Positions 1 to 9,186 of a stretch of DNA of 64,000 nucleotides are shown here, one piece after another (position 1 is the stretch's first letter; each line of letters begins with the position of its first letter). The position numbers and the translations under genes are program-made. Origin of the DNA: JANXQG01 sp963775975 (GTDB lineage Bacteria; Planctomycetota; Planctomycetia; Pirellulales; Thermoguttaceae). Where the stretch lies: assembly GCA_963775975.1 (NCBI GenBank), contig CAVZKX010000003.1:310001-374000 (forward strand), written 5' to 3'. A model generated the notes under the pieces. It had not been told where the DNA came from. It made no database searches and saw only the letters and a list, made by a program, of their open reading frames with translations.

Positions 1-2
1 CC

Positions 3-293
3 GTCCGAGGTCACGAGCAGGGTGGGCGGCGGCCCGTCGTCGTTATCAGCGAGGAAGCATTTAATGCTCGTTCCGGGACGGTCATTGCAATGGCCATCAC
101 CAGTCAGCCGCCACGGGCCGGCTTCCCTCTGACTCTCGAAATACGCGGAGTCGCACTGCCAAAACAATCGTGGATCAAGATCAGCCAAATACGAACGCTT
201 GCCGTGGAACGAATCGGCAACAGAATTGGGCAACTTGCCGATGAGGATTTGGGGCGGCTCATGGAAGGACTAAACGAGATTTGCGCTGGCTGA
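3..293 (+). CDS. MazF/PemK-family toxin, 5' end outside window
   Basis: The frame is open from the window edge, so the N-terminus is missing. The first visible residues read RGHEQGGRRPVVVISEEAFN, the strand-1/loop signature of MazF/PemK endoribonucleases; then come TVIAMAITSQ and LPKQSWIKISQIRTL, the usual central and C-terminal blocks, and RIGNRIGQLADEDLGRL near the end. Family members cleave mRNA and are neutralised by a small antitoxin normally encoded just upstream, which would lie outside this window. About 96 residues are visible of a usual 105-120, so only the first strand is missing. An internal ATG at 90 is not the real start because the conserved block lies upstream of it. Confidence 0.85.
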   Translation, partial: VRGHEQGGRRPVVVISEEAFNARSGTVIAMAITSQPPRAGFPLTLEIRGVALPKQSWIKISQIRTLAVERIGNRIGQLADEDLGRLMEGLNEICAG

Positions 294-353
294 GCGCTGC
301 CGCACCACCCTACTCTCCGCGCCGCTGCCGGTATTCGCGGCTAGCCTTCTCCA

Positions 354-1331
354 TCACTCGGCGTCCTTGGACGTCAGGCTATGCTCGCCTTCGCGATGGA
401 TCTTGGTCAAGATGCGGTCGACTTCGTCGTCGGTCACCGGCTCGGCGGGCCCGTCGTCGGGCTTGAAGACCTTCAACGGCGGCCGGCTGCGGTTCTTTAT
501 CCAAGCAACCGCCGGCTTGACGATATTGCCCAGGTTCCAATGGAAATTGAAGTACGCCAGGGCGAACGCCGCGCCGCCCAGATGGGCCGTGTAGGCGACG
601 TGCTGGTCCGCTCGGCCCATCGCTCCGTAGATATCGTAGCCGATCGCTAGCGCGCCGACGAGCCAAGCCGGAAGCGGAAGTACGAACATGACTAGGAGCG
701 TTCGCCGTGGAAAGAGCAGCGCATAGAATACGACGACTCCCGCTATCGCTCCCGAGGCCCCGAACATCACGTTTTCGATCGGAACTAGAACCGACCGCCC
801 GTCGGGCCATTTCCCTGTCGGAAATTCGCCCGGAAATAACCGCGTCGATATCATCCACACCAACGATGCGAACACGATCATTACCAGATAGAGGCGAATG
901 AACTCCCTCGTCCCAAACCATTCTTCCACGTCGCGGCCTAGGAAAAACAGCGCCAATAGGTTGAAGATAATATGCTGGGCGTTCCAGGGGTCATGCACGA
1001 AACCGCACGTCAGGAACTGCCACCATAACCACGGGTGACGCAACGTGTCGTCGCGGTCGTCAAAGCGAGCTTTAATCTCCTCCTTCTCAGCTGGACTTAG
1101 TTGTGCAAGGTACTTTTCATTCTTTTCCGCCGGAGGATTGATTTGGGAGTGGGCCGACAGCCACTCGACAACCGGCCCGTCGCGGTTTTCTTGCTGCGAG
1201 TTGCGGGTGATCAGCTCCGCGACAAAGACCCCGCAATTGATGAGAATAATCGCGACGACCGCCGTGCGGGGCGCCCGCAGGCGAAAACCGCTTCCTCCCT
1301 GGCGGTAGTATTCGCGATCGTAGATGCCCAC
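354..1331 (-). CDS. Rhomboid-family intramembrane serine protease
   Basis: 325 residues with about six hydrophobic segments. The rhomboid core is intact: HIIFNLLALFFLGRDVE (His120, Asn124) in the second helix, the catalytic serine in GASG (Ser193), and the partner histidine in AHLGG (His250). Rhomboids cut membrane proteins inside the bilayer. An insert of about 60 residues between the first helix and the core (residues 42-100) is charged and variable. The gene lies 24 bases downstream of another minus-strand gene (1356-2468), so the two are probably cotranscribed. The substrate cannot be told from the sequence. Confidence 0.9.
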   Translation of the reverse strand: MGIYDREYYRQGGSGFRLRAPRTAVVAIILINCGVFVAELITRNSQQENRDGPVVEWLSAHSQINPPAEKNEKYLAQLSPAEKEEIKARFDDRDDTLRHPWLWWQFLTCGFVHDPWNAQHIIFNLLALFFLGRDVEEWFGTREFIRLYLVMIVFASLVWMISTRLFPGEFPTGKWPDGRSVLVPIENVMFGASGAIAGVVVFYALLFPRRTLLVMFVLPLPAWLVGALAIGYDIYGAMGRADQHVAYTAHLGGAAFALAYFNFHWNLGNIVKPAVAWIKNRSRPPLKVFKPDDGPAEPVTDDEVDRILTKIHREGEHSLTSKDAE

Positions 1332-1355
1332 GCCGTTAGTTCGCCCCCGCGCCCT

Positions 1356-2468
1356 TTAGTTCGACTTCGCACCACTGTATTGTGCCATGTTTCGTGTGCG
1401 GCGATCGATCTCTTCGGCCGCATCTTTCTGAATCTTGGCGATTTGTTTGGCGGCGTTTGCGTTCGCGGCAATCGCCGCTTTCACAGCCAGTTCGTTGAAG
1501 TTAAGCATTGTCTCGAGCGCGGCGTAGTAAGCCAAAGTGGCGTCCCGCTGCTTGAATTCCCAATCCCGCTCATTGCGGGCCTGCGCCTTTTGCTTCTCGG
1601 CAAATGCAAGTTGCTGATCGGAATCCGTCTTGGCCGCTGTCAAATAGCCCTCGTCGCGAACCAGTGCGTTCTTCCTGTCGTCGTAGAGCGTTCGATCGAC
1701 CTCGCACACGCGCATGATCTCCAAGTAATCGCGCAACTTTCGCTCGAACGTCTTGCCGTTCACTTGCTGCCCGTCCGCAACGTACTCTTCGGGCAGCCAC
1801 CACTTCTCCTTTTTCCACTTGTCCTGCTCCGCTTTCGACAAACCTGGATCCGGATCAGGGAAAAACTTCTTCCGCTGGTCGTCGTTCAACGAGGCAAATA
1901 GCTCGTGCTGATCGGCGGGCATCATTTCGTAGAGCATCCAGGACGTCTTGCTATGAGCCAAGTTGTTCTCCTGGAGCTTCGTCAATTGCGTCGTGCTGAC
2001 TAATCCCGCGCTTCCCGGATTGATGTTCGTTACGGCGAACTCGCCCAGGTATTTTACCGACGACGGCTCGTCGCCTTCCTCGAAGGCGTAGACCAGCATT
2101 TTGCCGGATATCCCGGGGTCGTCGCAGTTGACGGTTACTTCGGTGCGACCAGTCTTTACGCCGTTGACCACTTCCGCCTGGACTTTCTTCATCTGGCAGT
2201 TGGTCCAGATGCGGCCGCGATTGTTGACCATGCGGCTTAGGTCAAAGCGCAATTGCTGAACGCCAAAAGTCTTATCGGGCAGCGGGTGTTCGTGATCCGC
2301 GGTACGGAATTGGACGATTTCTTCGCGGAGTTGCTTTATCTGACTCTCGAAAACGGCCGCCTTTTTTGACCAAAAATCGAATGTCTTGACCGTGCGAATC
2401 GCGGCGTGAAAAAAGACCAGCGAAGCAATAGCCAGCAATCCCAGCAGCACTTTGTTCCAGATGCTCAT
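1356..2468 (-). CDS. Hypothetical membrane-anchored coiled-coil protein
   Basis: 370 residues beginning with a single hydrophobic helix (LLGLLAIASLVFFHAAI, residues 8-25) without a clear cleavage site, so probably an N-terminal anchor. A short coiled coil follows (QIKQLREEIVQF). The middle (residues 70-170) looks beta-rich, and the C-terminal third is highly charged and helical, rich in K, E, R and A (about residues 255-360). No catalytic motif was recognised. It sits upstream of the rhomboid gene in the same direction and may be its partner. Function unknown; the coding call rests on length, codon use and the clean start. Confidence 0.75.
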   Translation of the reverse strand: MSIWNKVLLGLLAIASLVFFHAAIRTVKTFDFWSKKAAVFESQIKQLREEIVQFRTADHEHPLPDKTFGVQQLRFDLSRMVNNRGRIWTNCQMKKVQAEVVNGVKTGRTEVTVNCDDPGISGKMLVYAFEEGDEPSSVKYLGEFAVTNINPGSAGLVSTTQLTKLQENNLAHSKTSWMLYEMMPADQHELFASLNDDQRKKFFPDPDPGLSKAEQDKWKKEKWWLPEEYVADGQQVNGKTFERKLRDYLEIMRVCEVDRTLYDDRKNALVRDEGYLTAAKTDSDQQLAFAEKQKAQARNERDWEFKQRDATLAYYAALETMLNFNELAVKAAIAANANAAKQIAKIQKDAAEEIDRRTRNMAQYSGAKSN

Positions 2469-2724
2469 ACGTTAGATATTATTCAGTCCCCAAAAGGGTG
2501 TCAAGCATTTACAATGCTGTCATCTTTGGACCTAAGGAAACTTGCCTCCTAGAATCAGGCTTTGGCAGCCCCCTCTTGTTATGTATTTCAGTAATGTCGC
2601 ACTGAGGAATTGACGTTGCCGCGATTTTGTCATTCTGCGATAAAGCCGCACCCACACTGCCCGAAAGTGGCAGGCGGTGGCGACCCATCGCAGCAAGAAG
2701 AATTCGTAGCTACAACGACTTAGC

Positions 2725-4482
2725 GTGTCGTCCTACTGTCCGAAACCACTACCGATTCACGGCCAGCCGAGCACGTCAGAACCTGCCGCGGCAGGCAGAT
2801 GGCTCGTGCCTGGGGCCTTATTGGCGCTCTGCCTTTTGCCGCGCGCGATCATGGCCTGGAAGGTGGACGGCATCTGTCCTGATGCCGTTTTTTACATACG
2901 ATTGGGAAAAGCCTTTGAGGCCGGATTCATCGAGCAGGCATTGGGGAACATTCGCTTCAACATTTATCCACTTATTCTGGCCGCGCTGCATCGCGCCGGA
3001 CTCAATTGGGAATTGGCCGGCGCGGTCTGGGGCGTCGTCATCTCCAGTCTCACGGTGCTGCCGCTCTATGGCTGGATTTGCCGCGCCTTCGATCGGCGCA
3101 CGGCGCTGGGGGCCGGATTTCTCTATGCCGTTCATCCTGGCCTCATCCGCTGGAGTGTCGAGATCATTCGCGATTCGACCTTCTGGTTCCTATTGGCTGC
3201 AAGCGTCTATTTGCTGTGGCTGGCCGTCAGCGAACTTCGCTGGCGATGGTTTTTTGCCTCCGGCGTGACGATTGCCCTAGCCTGCCTGACGCGGTCCGAG
3301 GGCCTGGCCCTGTTTCCGCTCTTGGCTGCCTGGTCGGTGTGGCGGGCAAGGCAGGGAGCACGGAGCACGGAGCCGGGAGCAGCGAGCAAGGAGCAAGGAG
3401 CAGCACGTTCATTCTCCATTCTTCCCTCTCCCCTCTTTCCTCTCCCCTCTTTAATCTCCCTGCGCCTACTTCTCGGCGGATCGATCTGTCTTGCCATGTA
3501 TCCCCTCTCGCTGCTTTACATCAACACCCTCTGGTATCACGGCACGATGATCGGCTTGGTGCGGACGCAGCCGGTGGAACTCGCTCGCGATTGGGCCCAG
3601 GAGTCGCTTTCGGGCAGGGCGGAAGCCAAGCAACTCGCGCGACCCGATTTGCTGCCGCCGCTGCCTTGGTGGAAGATGGCGGAGCGCTTTGCGACCGGGT
3701 TTTTCAAGGGCCTGTCGCCGCTTTTCCTTCTGGTGCTTGGCATCGGAATCGCTACGGAAAGCGCGGTCCTGCGGCGATCCGATTATCGCGCCTTGCTCGT
3801 TGTGGCCGTGCCGGTTCTGCTGGCAGTCTGGGTCCATCTTTACTGGTCGCATGAAGCGGGACCGCGATACTTCTTTCCAATCGTTTTGCTCGCCGCACCT
3901 TTGGCGAGCCGGGGAATGTGGCGATTGGCGTCAATCTTGCGGCTGGTTTCGACTCTGCCAGGCAGATTGGCAATCCGCCCCACGGTCGTGCTGCCGGCAG
4001 TGATTCTTGTTGCAAACATGTTCGTCGCCTTCAGCGGTGATACGCGGTCTCGTGCAGAAGCCGTAGAAGTTGGCAGATGGGTTCGTCAGAGCTACGGACC
4101 AGGTGCCCGTGTCTTCGGTCCCGACGGCCTGGCGCAGGTTGTTGCCTATTACGCCCAGGCGCGCTCGGCGTCGTTTCCGGAGCGGGCTGCGACGACAGAT
4201 GTTATTCGTCAGATTGACCACTGGCGGCCTGCCGTGGTGTTGCTGGCGGCCGATAGCCCTGCATTGCCGTGCGACGAAATCCTCAAGCGCATCAAGGACT
4301 TGGGGTTCGAGCCGATCGATGAACGAAGGCTCGCGCGCGCCGGTAAAAAAACAAATCGACAAATAAAGGTTATGACGCGGCCCGTCGCCTCGGAAGCACT
4401 TGAATCGACCGATAGCAAAACAGCCGGCCCCACAACCGATCGCGGCACATTGAAAACCGCGGATTGCAAATTGCAGATTTGA
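2725..4482 (+). CDS. Polytopic membrane glycosyltransferase, ArnT/PMT-like (GT39-type)
   Basis: 585 residues with about ten membrane segments. The first loop has the acidic signature CPDAVFYIRLGKAF, and the first helices (residues 28-150) follow the GT39/PMT_2 layout, so it probably transfers a sugar from a polyprenyl-phosphate donor on the outer face of the membrane. The start is GTG at 2725, with no ATG nearby. Two intergenic-type repeats lie in frame: a GGAGC-rich plus pyrimidine tract (3351-3450, residues about 209-242) and a palindrome near 3961-3982. The C-terminal tail after residue 550 also looks repeat-derived. It is first in a three-gene polysaccharide operon. Substrate unknown. Confidence 0.8.
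   Translation: MSSYCPKPLPIHGQPSTSEPAAAGRWLVPGALLALCLLPRAIMAWKVDGICPDAVFYIRLGKAFEAGFIEQALGNIRFNIYPLILAALHRAGLNWELAGAVWGVVISSLTVLPLYGWICRAFDRRTALGAGFLYAVHPGLIRWSVEIIRDSTFWFLLAASVYLLWLAVSELRWRWFFASGVTIALACLTRSEGLALFPLLAAWSVWRARQGARSTEPGAASKEQGAARSFSILPSPLFPLPSLISLRLLLGGSICLAMYPLSLLYINTLWYHGTMIGLVRTQPVELARDWAQESLSGRAEAKQLARPDLLPPLPWWKMAERFATGFFKGLSPLFLLVLGIGIATESAVLRRSDYRALLVVAVPVLLAVWVHLYWSHEAGPRYFFPIVLLAAPLASRGMWRLASILRLVSTLPGRLAIRPTVVLPAVILVANMFVAFSGDTRSRAEAVEVGRWVRQSYGPGARVFGPDGLAQVVAYYAQARSASFPERAATTDVIRQIDHWRPAVVLLAADSPALPCDEILKRIKDLGFEPIDERRLARAGKKTNRQIKVMTRPVASEALESTDSKTAGPTTDRGTLKTADCKLQI
3351..3450 (+). repeat. GGAGC-rich low-complexity repeat embedded in a coding frame
   Basis: A run of GGAGC/GGAGCAC-like units (3351-3405) is followed by a CTCCCCTCTTTCC-type pyrimidine tract. 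The frame stays open and yields a hydrophilic loop rich in G, A, S and E between two membrane helices. A similar GGGAGCAGGGAACGGGG-type tract occurs at about 47335-47365 inside the serine hydrolase gene. This suggests a mobile or slippage-prone intergenic repeat tolerated in loops. Confidence 0.6.
3961..3982 (+). repeat. GGCAGATTGGCAATC palindrome inside a coding frame
   Basis: This is the same family as the hairpin arm at 10778-10800 (GGCAGATTGGCAATCTGCC), with one transition in the second half. It encodes GRLAIRP in a loop of the membrane glycosyltransferase. A related arm also forms the last codons of the ArsR gene at 58809-58828. Confidence 0.5.
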
Positions 4483-4537
4483 TACTCCTGATTTTCGATT
4501 CCAATACTGTCCGGCAGGGACGCCGGGCTTTGACGCT

Positions 4538-5764
4538 ATGGATGGCGACTGGATATACTTGCTGATTCCGATGGCGGTGGCTTTAGCCGCCTCGATCGGC
4601 ACGACGCCGCTCGTGCGCCGTGCGGCGCGGCGGTTGGGCGTGCTCGCCCATCCCGACACCGTGCGCCGTTTTCATCCCGGTCCCATTCCCTTGCTGGGCG
4701 GAGTCGCCGTTTATGTCGCTTTCGCGGCTGGCCTGCTCGCCGCCTTGGCATTCGGCGGCTTTGGACACCGAGAACTGGCGCATCTCTGCTGGACGCTCAT
4801 TCCCACCGCCGCCCTGGCGTGTCTCTTCGGCGCGATCGACGATTGCTGGAATCTCCGTTGGCGGGCCAAGCTCGTGCTCCAGTTCGCCGCCGCGATGACT
4901 GTTGCCGCGGCCGGCATTTCCGTTGATTACATCGTCGTCTTCGGCTGCCGAATCGAATTGGGCCACTGGGGTATGGCGCTGACCACGCTCTGGCTCATGG
5001 GCTGCATCAACGCCTTGAACCTGATCGACGGCCTGGACGGGCTCGCCTCGGTCGTCGGGCTTTCCACCACCAGCATGATGGGCATCATCGCCCTGAGCAC
5101 CGGCAACGTTCACGTGGCGGTGGCGAGCCTCGTGCTGACGGCGGCCTTGGCGGGATTCCTCGTTTTCAACCGCCCGCCGGCCAGCATTTTTCTGGGCGAT
5201 TCCGGCAGCACGTTTCTCGGCTTGATGATCGGCATACTAAGCTTTCAGGCCAGCCTGAAGAGCACGGCCACCTTGTCAATCACAGCGCCTGTCGTGCTCA
5301 TGACGCTGCCCATGTTCGACGTGGTGATGGCAATGGTCCGCCGCAGGCTCACGGGTCGGCCGTTCGCCCTGGGCGACCGCCAGCACATCCACCATTGTCT
5401 CTTGGAACGAGGGCTTGGCCCGTGGCAGGTTTTGGGAATCGTGGGGGCCTTGTGCCTAACCACGGGCGCCGCCGCCACCGCCGCGACGCTCTTTCGCACC
5501 GACGGGCTGGCATGGGTTATCGCAACGACCATCGTGGTGCTAATGATTCGCTTCCGCGTTTTTGGACATCGGGAATTCGGTCTTATCGATCGATTGGTCC
5601 GCCGGCAGGCGGAAAGCTTGAGTCAGGCAATTTTTCTACCGAAGCAGTCGTCGCCCGGCCGATTAAATAGGGGATATTCGGCAGCCGAGGAAGCAGCACC
5701 GGTCAAGACTACCGTGGCCGCGGAAGACGCCGTGCCGACTATCGAGAAGCGAAAAGCCGCCTAA
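4538..5764 (+). CDS. Undecaprenyl-phosphate GlcNAc-1-phosphate transferase family (WecA/TagO/MraY-like)
   Basis: 408 residues, about ten to eleven membrane helices. Diagnostic motifs in order: RRFHPGPIPLLGG near residue 45, GAIDDCWNLRWRAK (the DD motif), NLIDGLDGLA (Mg-binding Asp), FLGDSGSTFLG, and the carbohydrate loop DRQHIHHCLLERGL. The enzyme links a phospho-sugar to the lipid carrier undecaprenyl phosphate as the first step of envelope polysaccharide or O-antigen assembly. The C-terminal 50 residues after the last helix are hydrophilic and unconserved. It lies 55 bases after the GT39-like gene and 17 before the GT2 gene, which supports one polysaccharide operon. Confidence 0.9.
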   Translation: MDGDWIYLLIPMAVALAASIGTTPLVRRAARRLGVLAHPDTVRRFHPGPIPLLGGVAVYVAFAAGLLAALAFGGFGHRELAHLCWTLIPTAALACLFGAIDDCWNLRWRAKLVLQFAAAMTVAAAGISVDYIVVFGCRIELGHWGMALTTLWLMGCINALNLIDGLDGLASVVGLSTTSMMGIIALSTGNVHVAVASLVLTAALAGFLVFNRPPASIFLGDSGSTFLGLMIGILSFQASLKSTATLSITAPVVLMTLPMFDVVMAMVRRRLTGRPFALGDRQHIHHCLLERGLGPWQVLGIVGALCLTTGAAATAATLFRTDGLAWVIATTIVVLMIRFRVFGHREFGLIDRLVRRQAESLSQAIFLPKQSSPGRLNRGYSAAEEAAPVKTTVAAEDAVPTIEKRKAA

Positions 5765-5781
5765 GGCAGGAAGCCAGCCTC

Positions 5782-6669
5782 ATGTCCCTTGTCCGGATGG
5801 AACCATCTTTGCGAATTGTAGGGGCAAGCCAAGTCCGGGCACCTGCCGGCTTGATGCGCGATCTGGACGTGGGCGTCATCTATACCGGCGAACGCGACTT
5901 GATGGCCCCGCTTCTCGCCACAATGAAGGCGTCTGCCGGCGGTTTGCGTTATTGCCTGTTGTTGGTCGATAACGCCTCTAGCGACGGCGTCGAACCGTGG
6001 CGGATGAAGATCCCGGACACCGCCGTGCTAAAGAACAGCAAGCGACTGAGCTATGCCGCAAACATGAACCGCATCGTGGCCGCCTCGTCCGCCCGCTATG
6101 TTCTGGTGATGAACACCGACATGTTCTTCGATCCGCGGCAGAATTGCCTTTCGCGAATGGTCGGCTTTATGGACGCTCATCCCGACTGCGGTATCGCCGG
6201 CTGCCGGATCCTGCATGCCGACGGCCACGACGCCCGCGCCGCCAGACGCTTCCAGACGTTTTCCGTACTTCTCGCTCGGCGATTTGGCCTCGGTCGCTGG
6301 ATGGAGCGTACGCTGGACCGCTATTTCTATCGCGACCACGGGCCGGGCGAGTCGTTTGATTGCCAATGGCTCTCCGGCTGCTTCCTCATGCTGCGCAAGC
6401 AAGCAATCGAGGAAGTCGGGCCGTTCGACGAAAATTTCGGCAAGTATTTTGAAGATGTCGACATGTGCCTGCGGATGGCCCGCGCCGGCTGGCGGGTGAT
6501 GCATCACGGCGCAACCAGCGCCTTCCACATCGAGCAGCGGGCCAGCCGGCGGCTGCTTTCTCTCGACGGCATTCGACATTTCCGCGCGTGTCTCCATTGG
6601 CTGCGGAAGTGGGGCCATCGAGCCCCGGCGGAAGTCGTGCCGGCGCCGAGGGTCGCCAAGGCGGCGTGA
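5782..6669 (+). CDS. Family 2 glycosyltransferase (rhamnosyltransferase-like)
   Basis: 295 residues with a GT-A fold. Seen in order: the nucleotide-binding strand and DNASSDG loop (about residue 62), NTDMFFDP carrying the DXD-like metal site, and the acceptor region WLSGCFLMLR followed by FDENFGKYFEDVDMCLR, where the ED motif contains the catalytic base. These are typical of inverting GT2 enzymes that add rhamnose or similar sugars to surface glycans. It lies 17 bases downstream of the lipid-carrier transferase and probably extends the glycan begun by that enzyme. No membrane helix. Donor and acceptor sugars cannot be determined. Confidence 0.87.
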   Translation: MSLVRMEPSLRIVGASQVRAPAGLMRDLDVGVIYTGERDLMAPLLATMKASAGGLRYCLLLVDNASSDGVEPWRMKIPDTAVLKNSKRLSYAANMNRIVAASSARYVLVMNTDMFFDPRQNCLSRMVGFMDAHPDCGIAGCRILHADGHDARAARRFQTFSVLLARRFGLGRWMERTLDRYFYRDHGPGESFDCQWLSGCFLMLRKQAIEEVGPFDENFGKYFEDVDMCLRMARAGWRVMHHGATSAFHIEQRASRRLLSLDGIRHFRACLHWLRKWGHRAPAEVVPAPRVAKAA

Positions 6670-7005
6670 GTCGTTACGAGTCCGACTTCCTATCGACCCG
6701 CAAGAGTCAAGGGTTTAAGCACGTCGCGGAGCGATTCCTGAGTGACTGTCTCATCGCCGCTTTCGGGCGCAGTTTGTGCGCGAACTTAGTGCAGAGACGA
6801 TGTCGCTTTTTTTCTATGAATTCTGCGTGCTGAGAAACTTCTGAAGGACGTGTCGAACTTGGTCGGCGAGGCGTCCGGTAATTGCCAATTTGGCATTTTA
6901 TTTGCGGGCGGTTGCCCGCCCCATGTCCGCCTGCTTCCTTGATGCGCCATCGCATTGGCGGGCAATTGGCTTTACTTCATTCACCTCACTTTAAGGAACC
7001 CTACC
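6670..7005. other. Intergenic, no gene recognised
   Basis: 336 bases between the GT2 gene and the secreted protein at 7006. No conserved frame is seen. A ribosome-binding site (AAGGAA, 6993-6998) lies seven bases before the next start, and a promoter for that gene probably lies here. Confidence 0.4.
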
Positions 7006-7563
7006 ATGAAGCTCGGAACGTTTTCATCGCTCTCCAGCGCTGCCGTTGGCGCCGCGGTAATGTTGACATCGCTGGCAACTCCGCAGTTCGGCCGGTGCGC
7101 ACCGCCGGGGCCGGTCTATGCCCAGCTTTCCAGTTCGATGAGCCAGCCCGCGAGCGTTACCGGCACGCTCGTCAAAATGGATTCCAACGACGCCCTCGGC
7201 GGCCTTGGTCATGATGACAAGGGCAAGAGCCCCGATGTGACGATCAAAGCCGACGGCGTCTATTTCATGCTCGCCGCCATCCAAGTGGGCAAGGAAAAGG
7301 GCGACGCCGACGACTACATTGACGTCTGGATGAAGCAGAACGGCAAGGACGTCGACAACTCGGGCTGCCGCCAGGCCATCAAGGATCCGAAGTTCACCAC
7401 AGTGCTCGTCTGCCAAGGCATTGCGGAGTGCAAGGCCGGCGACAAGTTCAACGTGGTGATCTCTTCAAACTCGGCGGACAACGGCGTCGGGATCATCAAG
7501 ATTGCCCCCAAGGGCGAGCCGGCCATCCCGAGCATCATATTTTCGATCTATAAGATCAACTGA
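7006..7563 (+). CDS. Small secreted protein of unknown function
   Basis: 185 residues. The ATG at 7006 follows AAGGAA at a good distance and begins a signal peptide (residues 1-38, hydrophobic core SAAVGAAVMLTSLA, likely cleavage after VYAQ or a nearby Ala). An in-frame ATG 51 bases upstream lacks a binding site. The mature part is small, has two cysteines far apart (DNSGCRQAI, VLVCQGIAEC), and alternates strands in the style of a beta-sandwich, with motifs such as YFMLAAIQVG and FNVVISSNSAD. That pattern resembles TNF/C1q-like or lectin-like jelly rolls, but this is only an impression. No enzyme motif. Confidence 0.7.
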   Translation: MKLGTFSSLSSAAVGAAVMLTSLATPQFGRCAPPGPVYAQLSSSMSQPASVTGTLVKMDSNDALGGLGHDDKGKSPDVTIKADGVYFMLAAIQVGKEKGDADDYIDVWMKQNGKDVDNSGCRQAIKDPKFTTVLVCQGIAECKAGDKFNVVISSNSADNGVGIIKIAPKGEPAIPSIIFSIYKIN

Positions 7564-7702
7564 TGAGATCGAATTTGATTCGATTAGGCCCTGCGCATCT
7601 GAAGGCGGTAAGGTACGTGGTTTCCAGTAACGCCTCTTGCAGATCGCGTTCCCATCTCATATCCTGTTGGGACCATCGCGATTCTCCCGGAGGCACGAAA
7701 CC

Positions 7703-7987
7703 ATGCTCACCAAAGTCCAGTTGCCGAAAGCCTTTTCCGTGCGCGACGAGCACGAGTTCTATCCCATGCAGCACCTCATGGCCCGGCTTAATCCAGAGCT
7801 GATGGTCAAGCAGATTGCCACAGGCATGCACATCGAGGGCGGCGGCACGGTTTTTTGGGGCCTGGTGTACGCGGACGACGCCCGCCCGACGCGGCAGCAA
7901 GTGATCGAGGCCCTTCGCGATGCCGGCTTCGACTTGGAGCACAACGAGATGACCCGCGTAAAGCTCGCCTGGGATGGAGAAGAGTGA
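7703..7987 (+). CDS. Small hypothetical cytoplasmic protein
   Basis: 94 residues starting at an ATG preceded by CGGAGGC (7688-7694). No signal or membrane segment. The sequence has a helix-strand-helix look, with HLMARLNPELMVKQIATG and ALRDAGFDLEHNEMTRVKLAW. No family recognised. Codon use and the strong ribosome-binding site support it as real. It ends four bases before a palindromic repeat. Confidence 0.6.
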   Translation: MLTKVQLPKAFSVRDEHEFYPMQHLMARLNPELMVKQIATGMHIEGGGTVFWGLVYADDARPTRQQVIEALRDAGFDLEHNEMTRVKLAWDGEE

Positions 7988-7990
7988 ATT

Positions 7991-8046
7991 GTATCCGGCA
8001 CGCTGCGTGTGCCGCTTTCCAACGGCACACGGAGTGTGCCGGGTAC
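7991..8046. repeat. Imperfect 24-bp inverted repeat between convergent genes
   Basis: Left arm 7991-8014 and right arm 8023-8046 flank the 8-base loop CTTTCCAA. The arms match at 21 of 24 positions and the mismatches are transitions. The core GGCACACGGAGTGTGCC is itself nearly palindromic, a repeat type seen often between planctomycete genes. It may act as a bidirectional terminator, but there is no T tract. Confidence 0.75.
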
Positions 8047-8047
8047 A

Positions 8048-8995
8048 TTAGACAAAGAGCCCAAGCTGACGCTCGACGATTTCCGGCGGCGACCACTGCC
8101 CGGCGAGCTTGCACGATTCGTTATCGAGGTCAGGATTCTTGCACGCGCAGACGTGGACCTGAATGCCGTACTGTCCGGCAATCGTTGTCAGCCACTGGAA
8201 GATGCGCCTTCGTCGCGCGGCTGGCAGCACGTGGACTGCACTCGGAAAGCCGGGCAACCGCACACTTCGTTCGTCGAACTGCTCGATCAGGCGTTGAAAG
8301 AGTAACGGTCGACCAAGCCGCTTCCGCAAGGTTCCCGCCAACGCCGGCCGAAGGACCAAAACGCCGGCCGCGATTTCGCGGATGCCGGCCTCAGCCAGTG
8401 CGGCGCACAGCCCGTGCATGGTATCCGGATCGTCGGTCACGCCTGGCACGATCGGATCGACACGAGCGAGCGTCGCCACACCGCCGGCGATAAGTTCGCG
8501 CATCTGCCGCAAGCGAACCCGCGGCGTGGCTGTATGCGGCTCGAAGATCCGCATTGTGCGGAGATTTGTTGTCACGAGCGGAATGATCACTCGGACTAGC
8601 GGTGCATAGGCGAGAAGCAGTTGCATGTGCCGCGATGGAATCCGCCCCCTGGTCTGAATGACGACGCCGATGCCCTCATTAAGCAAATACTCTAGCACCT
8701 CGTAAGTCCTATCAAGTAGTTCCGGCGCCGACTGGAAAGGATCGCTGGCGAAGTCGAGGCAGATCGCGGCCGGCTTGGCGCGGTGCCGCGTGAGTTCGCT
8801 TCGAAGCCGCGAAACGGGATCGCGAGCGACGGAAAGTTTAGTTTTGCCCTGGACTCCGCACTTGCCTTGAACGTAACAATCGAGGCATTGATGCATGCAG
8901 CCCGCAGCGAGACGGAGTGTCGGCATTCGGCCCAGGCATGGCAACTGGGCCGGCATCAGAAAGTGCGACTTTCGCTCCGAAATCGTCAGTCTCAT
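8048..8995 (-). CDS. Radical SAM protein, spore-photoproduct-lyase (SPL)-like family
   Basis: 315 residues. The cluster motif CMHQCLDC (CX3CX2C) lies at about residue 33, as in SPL-family proteins, and binds the [4Fe-4S] cluster that cleaves S-adenosylmethionine. Further blocks typical of the family are LDFASDPFQ, GIGVVIQTRGRIP, VRVIIPLVTTN and ARVDPIVPGVTD. True SPLs repair spore-specific thymine dimers, but this relative occurs in non-sporulating lineages where the substrate is not established. It is convergent with the small gene at 7703 and has no obvious partner. Confidence 0.8.
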   Translation of the reverse strand: MRLTISERKSHFLMPAQLPCLGRMPTLRLAAGCMHQCLDCYVQGKCGVQGKTKLSVARDPVSRLRSELTRHRAKPAAICLDFASDPFQSAPELLDRTYEVLEYLLNEGIGVVIQTRGRIPSRHMQLLLAYAPLVRVIIPLVTTNLRTMRIFEPHTATPRVRLRQMRELIAGGVATLARVDPIVPGVTDDPDTMHGLCAALAEAGIREIAAGVLVLRPALAGTLRKRLGRPLLFQRLIEQFDERSVRLPGFPSAVHVLPAARRRRIFQWLTTIAGQYGIQVHVCACKNPDLDNESCKLAGQWSPPEIVERQLGLFV

Positions 8996-9186
8996 CGGTT
9001 ACGCAAACAAAGAGGGCAACTGTCAAACCCACCTATCAATTATACTGTACGCATGAACACAAGGCAAATTCCGCTTTTTTGGCCCGTAACATCGGCAACC
9101 GAGCACCGTAATAGAGCGGTGGAATGCGTTCCCCATAAAGACGCTTCGCAGTACCCTGAACCACTTGCTAACAAGGACCAATTGCC

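Noticed and set aside
7991..8046. Hairpin as an intrinsic terminator
   Set aside because: The stem is good but there is no T tract, and the same repeat type occurs elsewhere in such genomes, so it is listed as a repeat.
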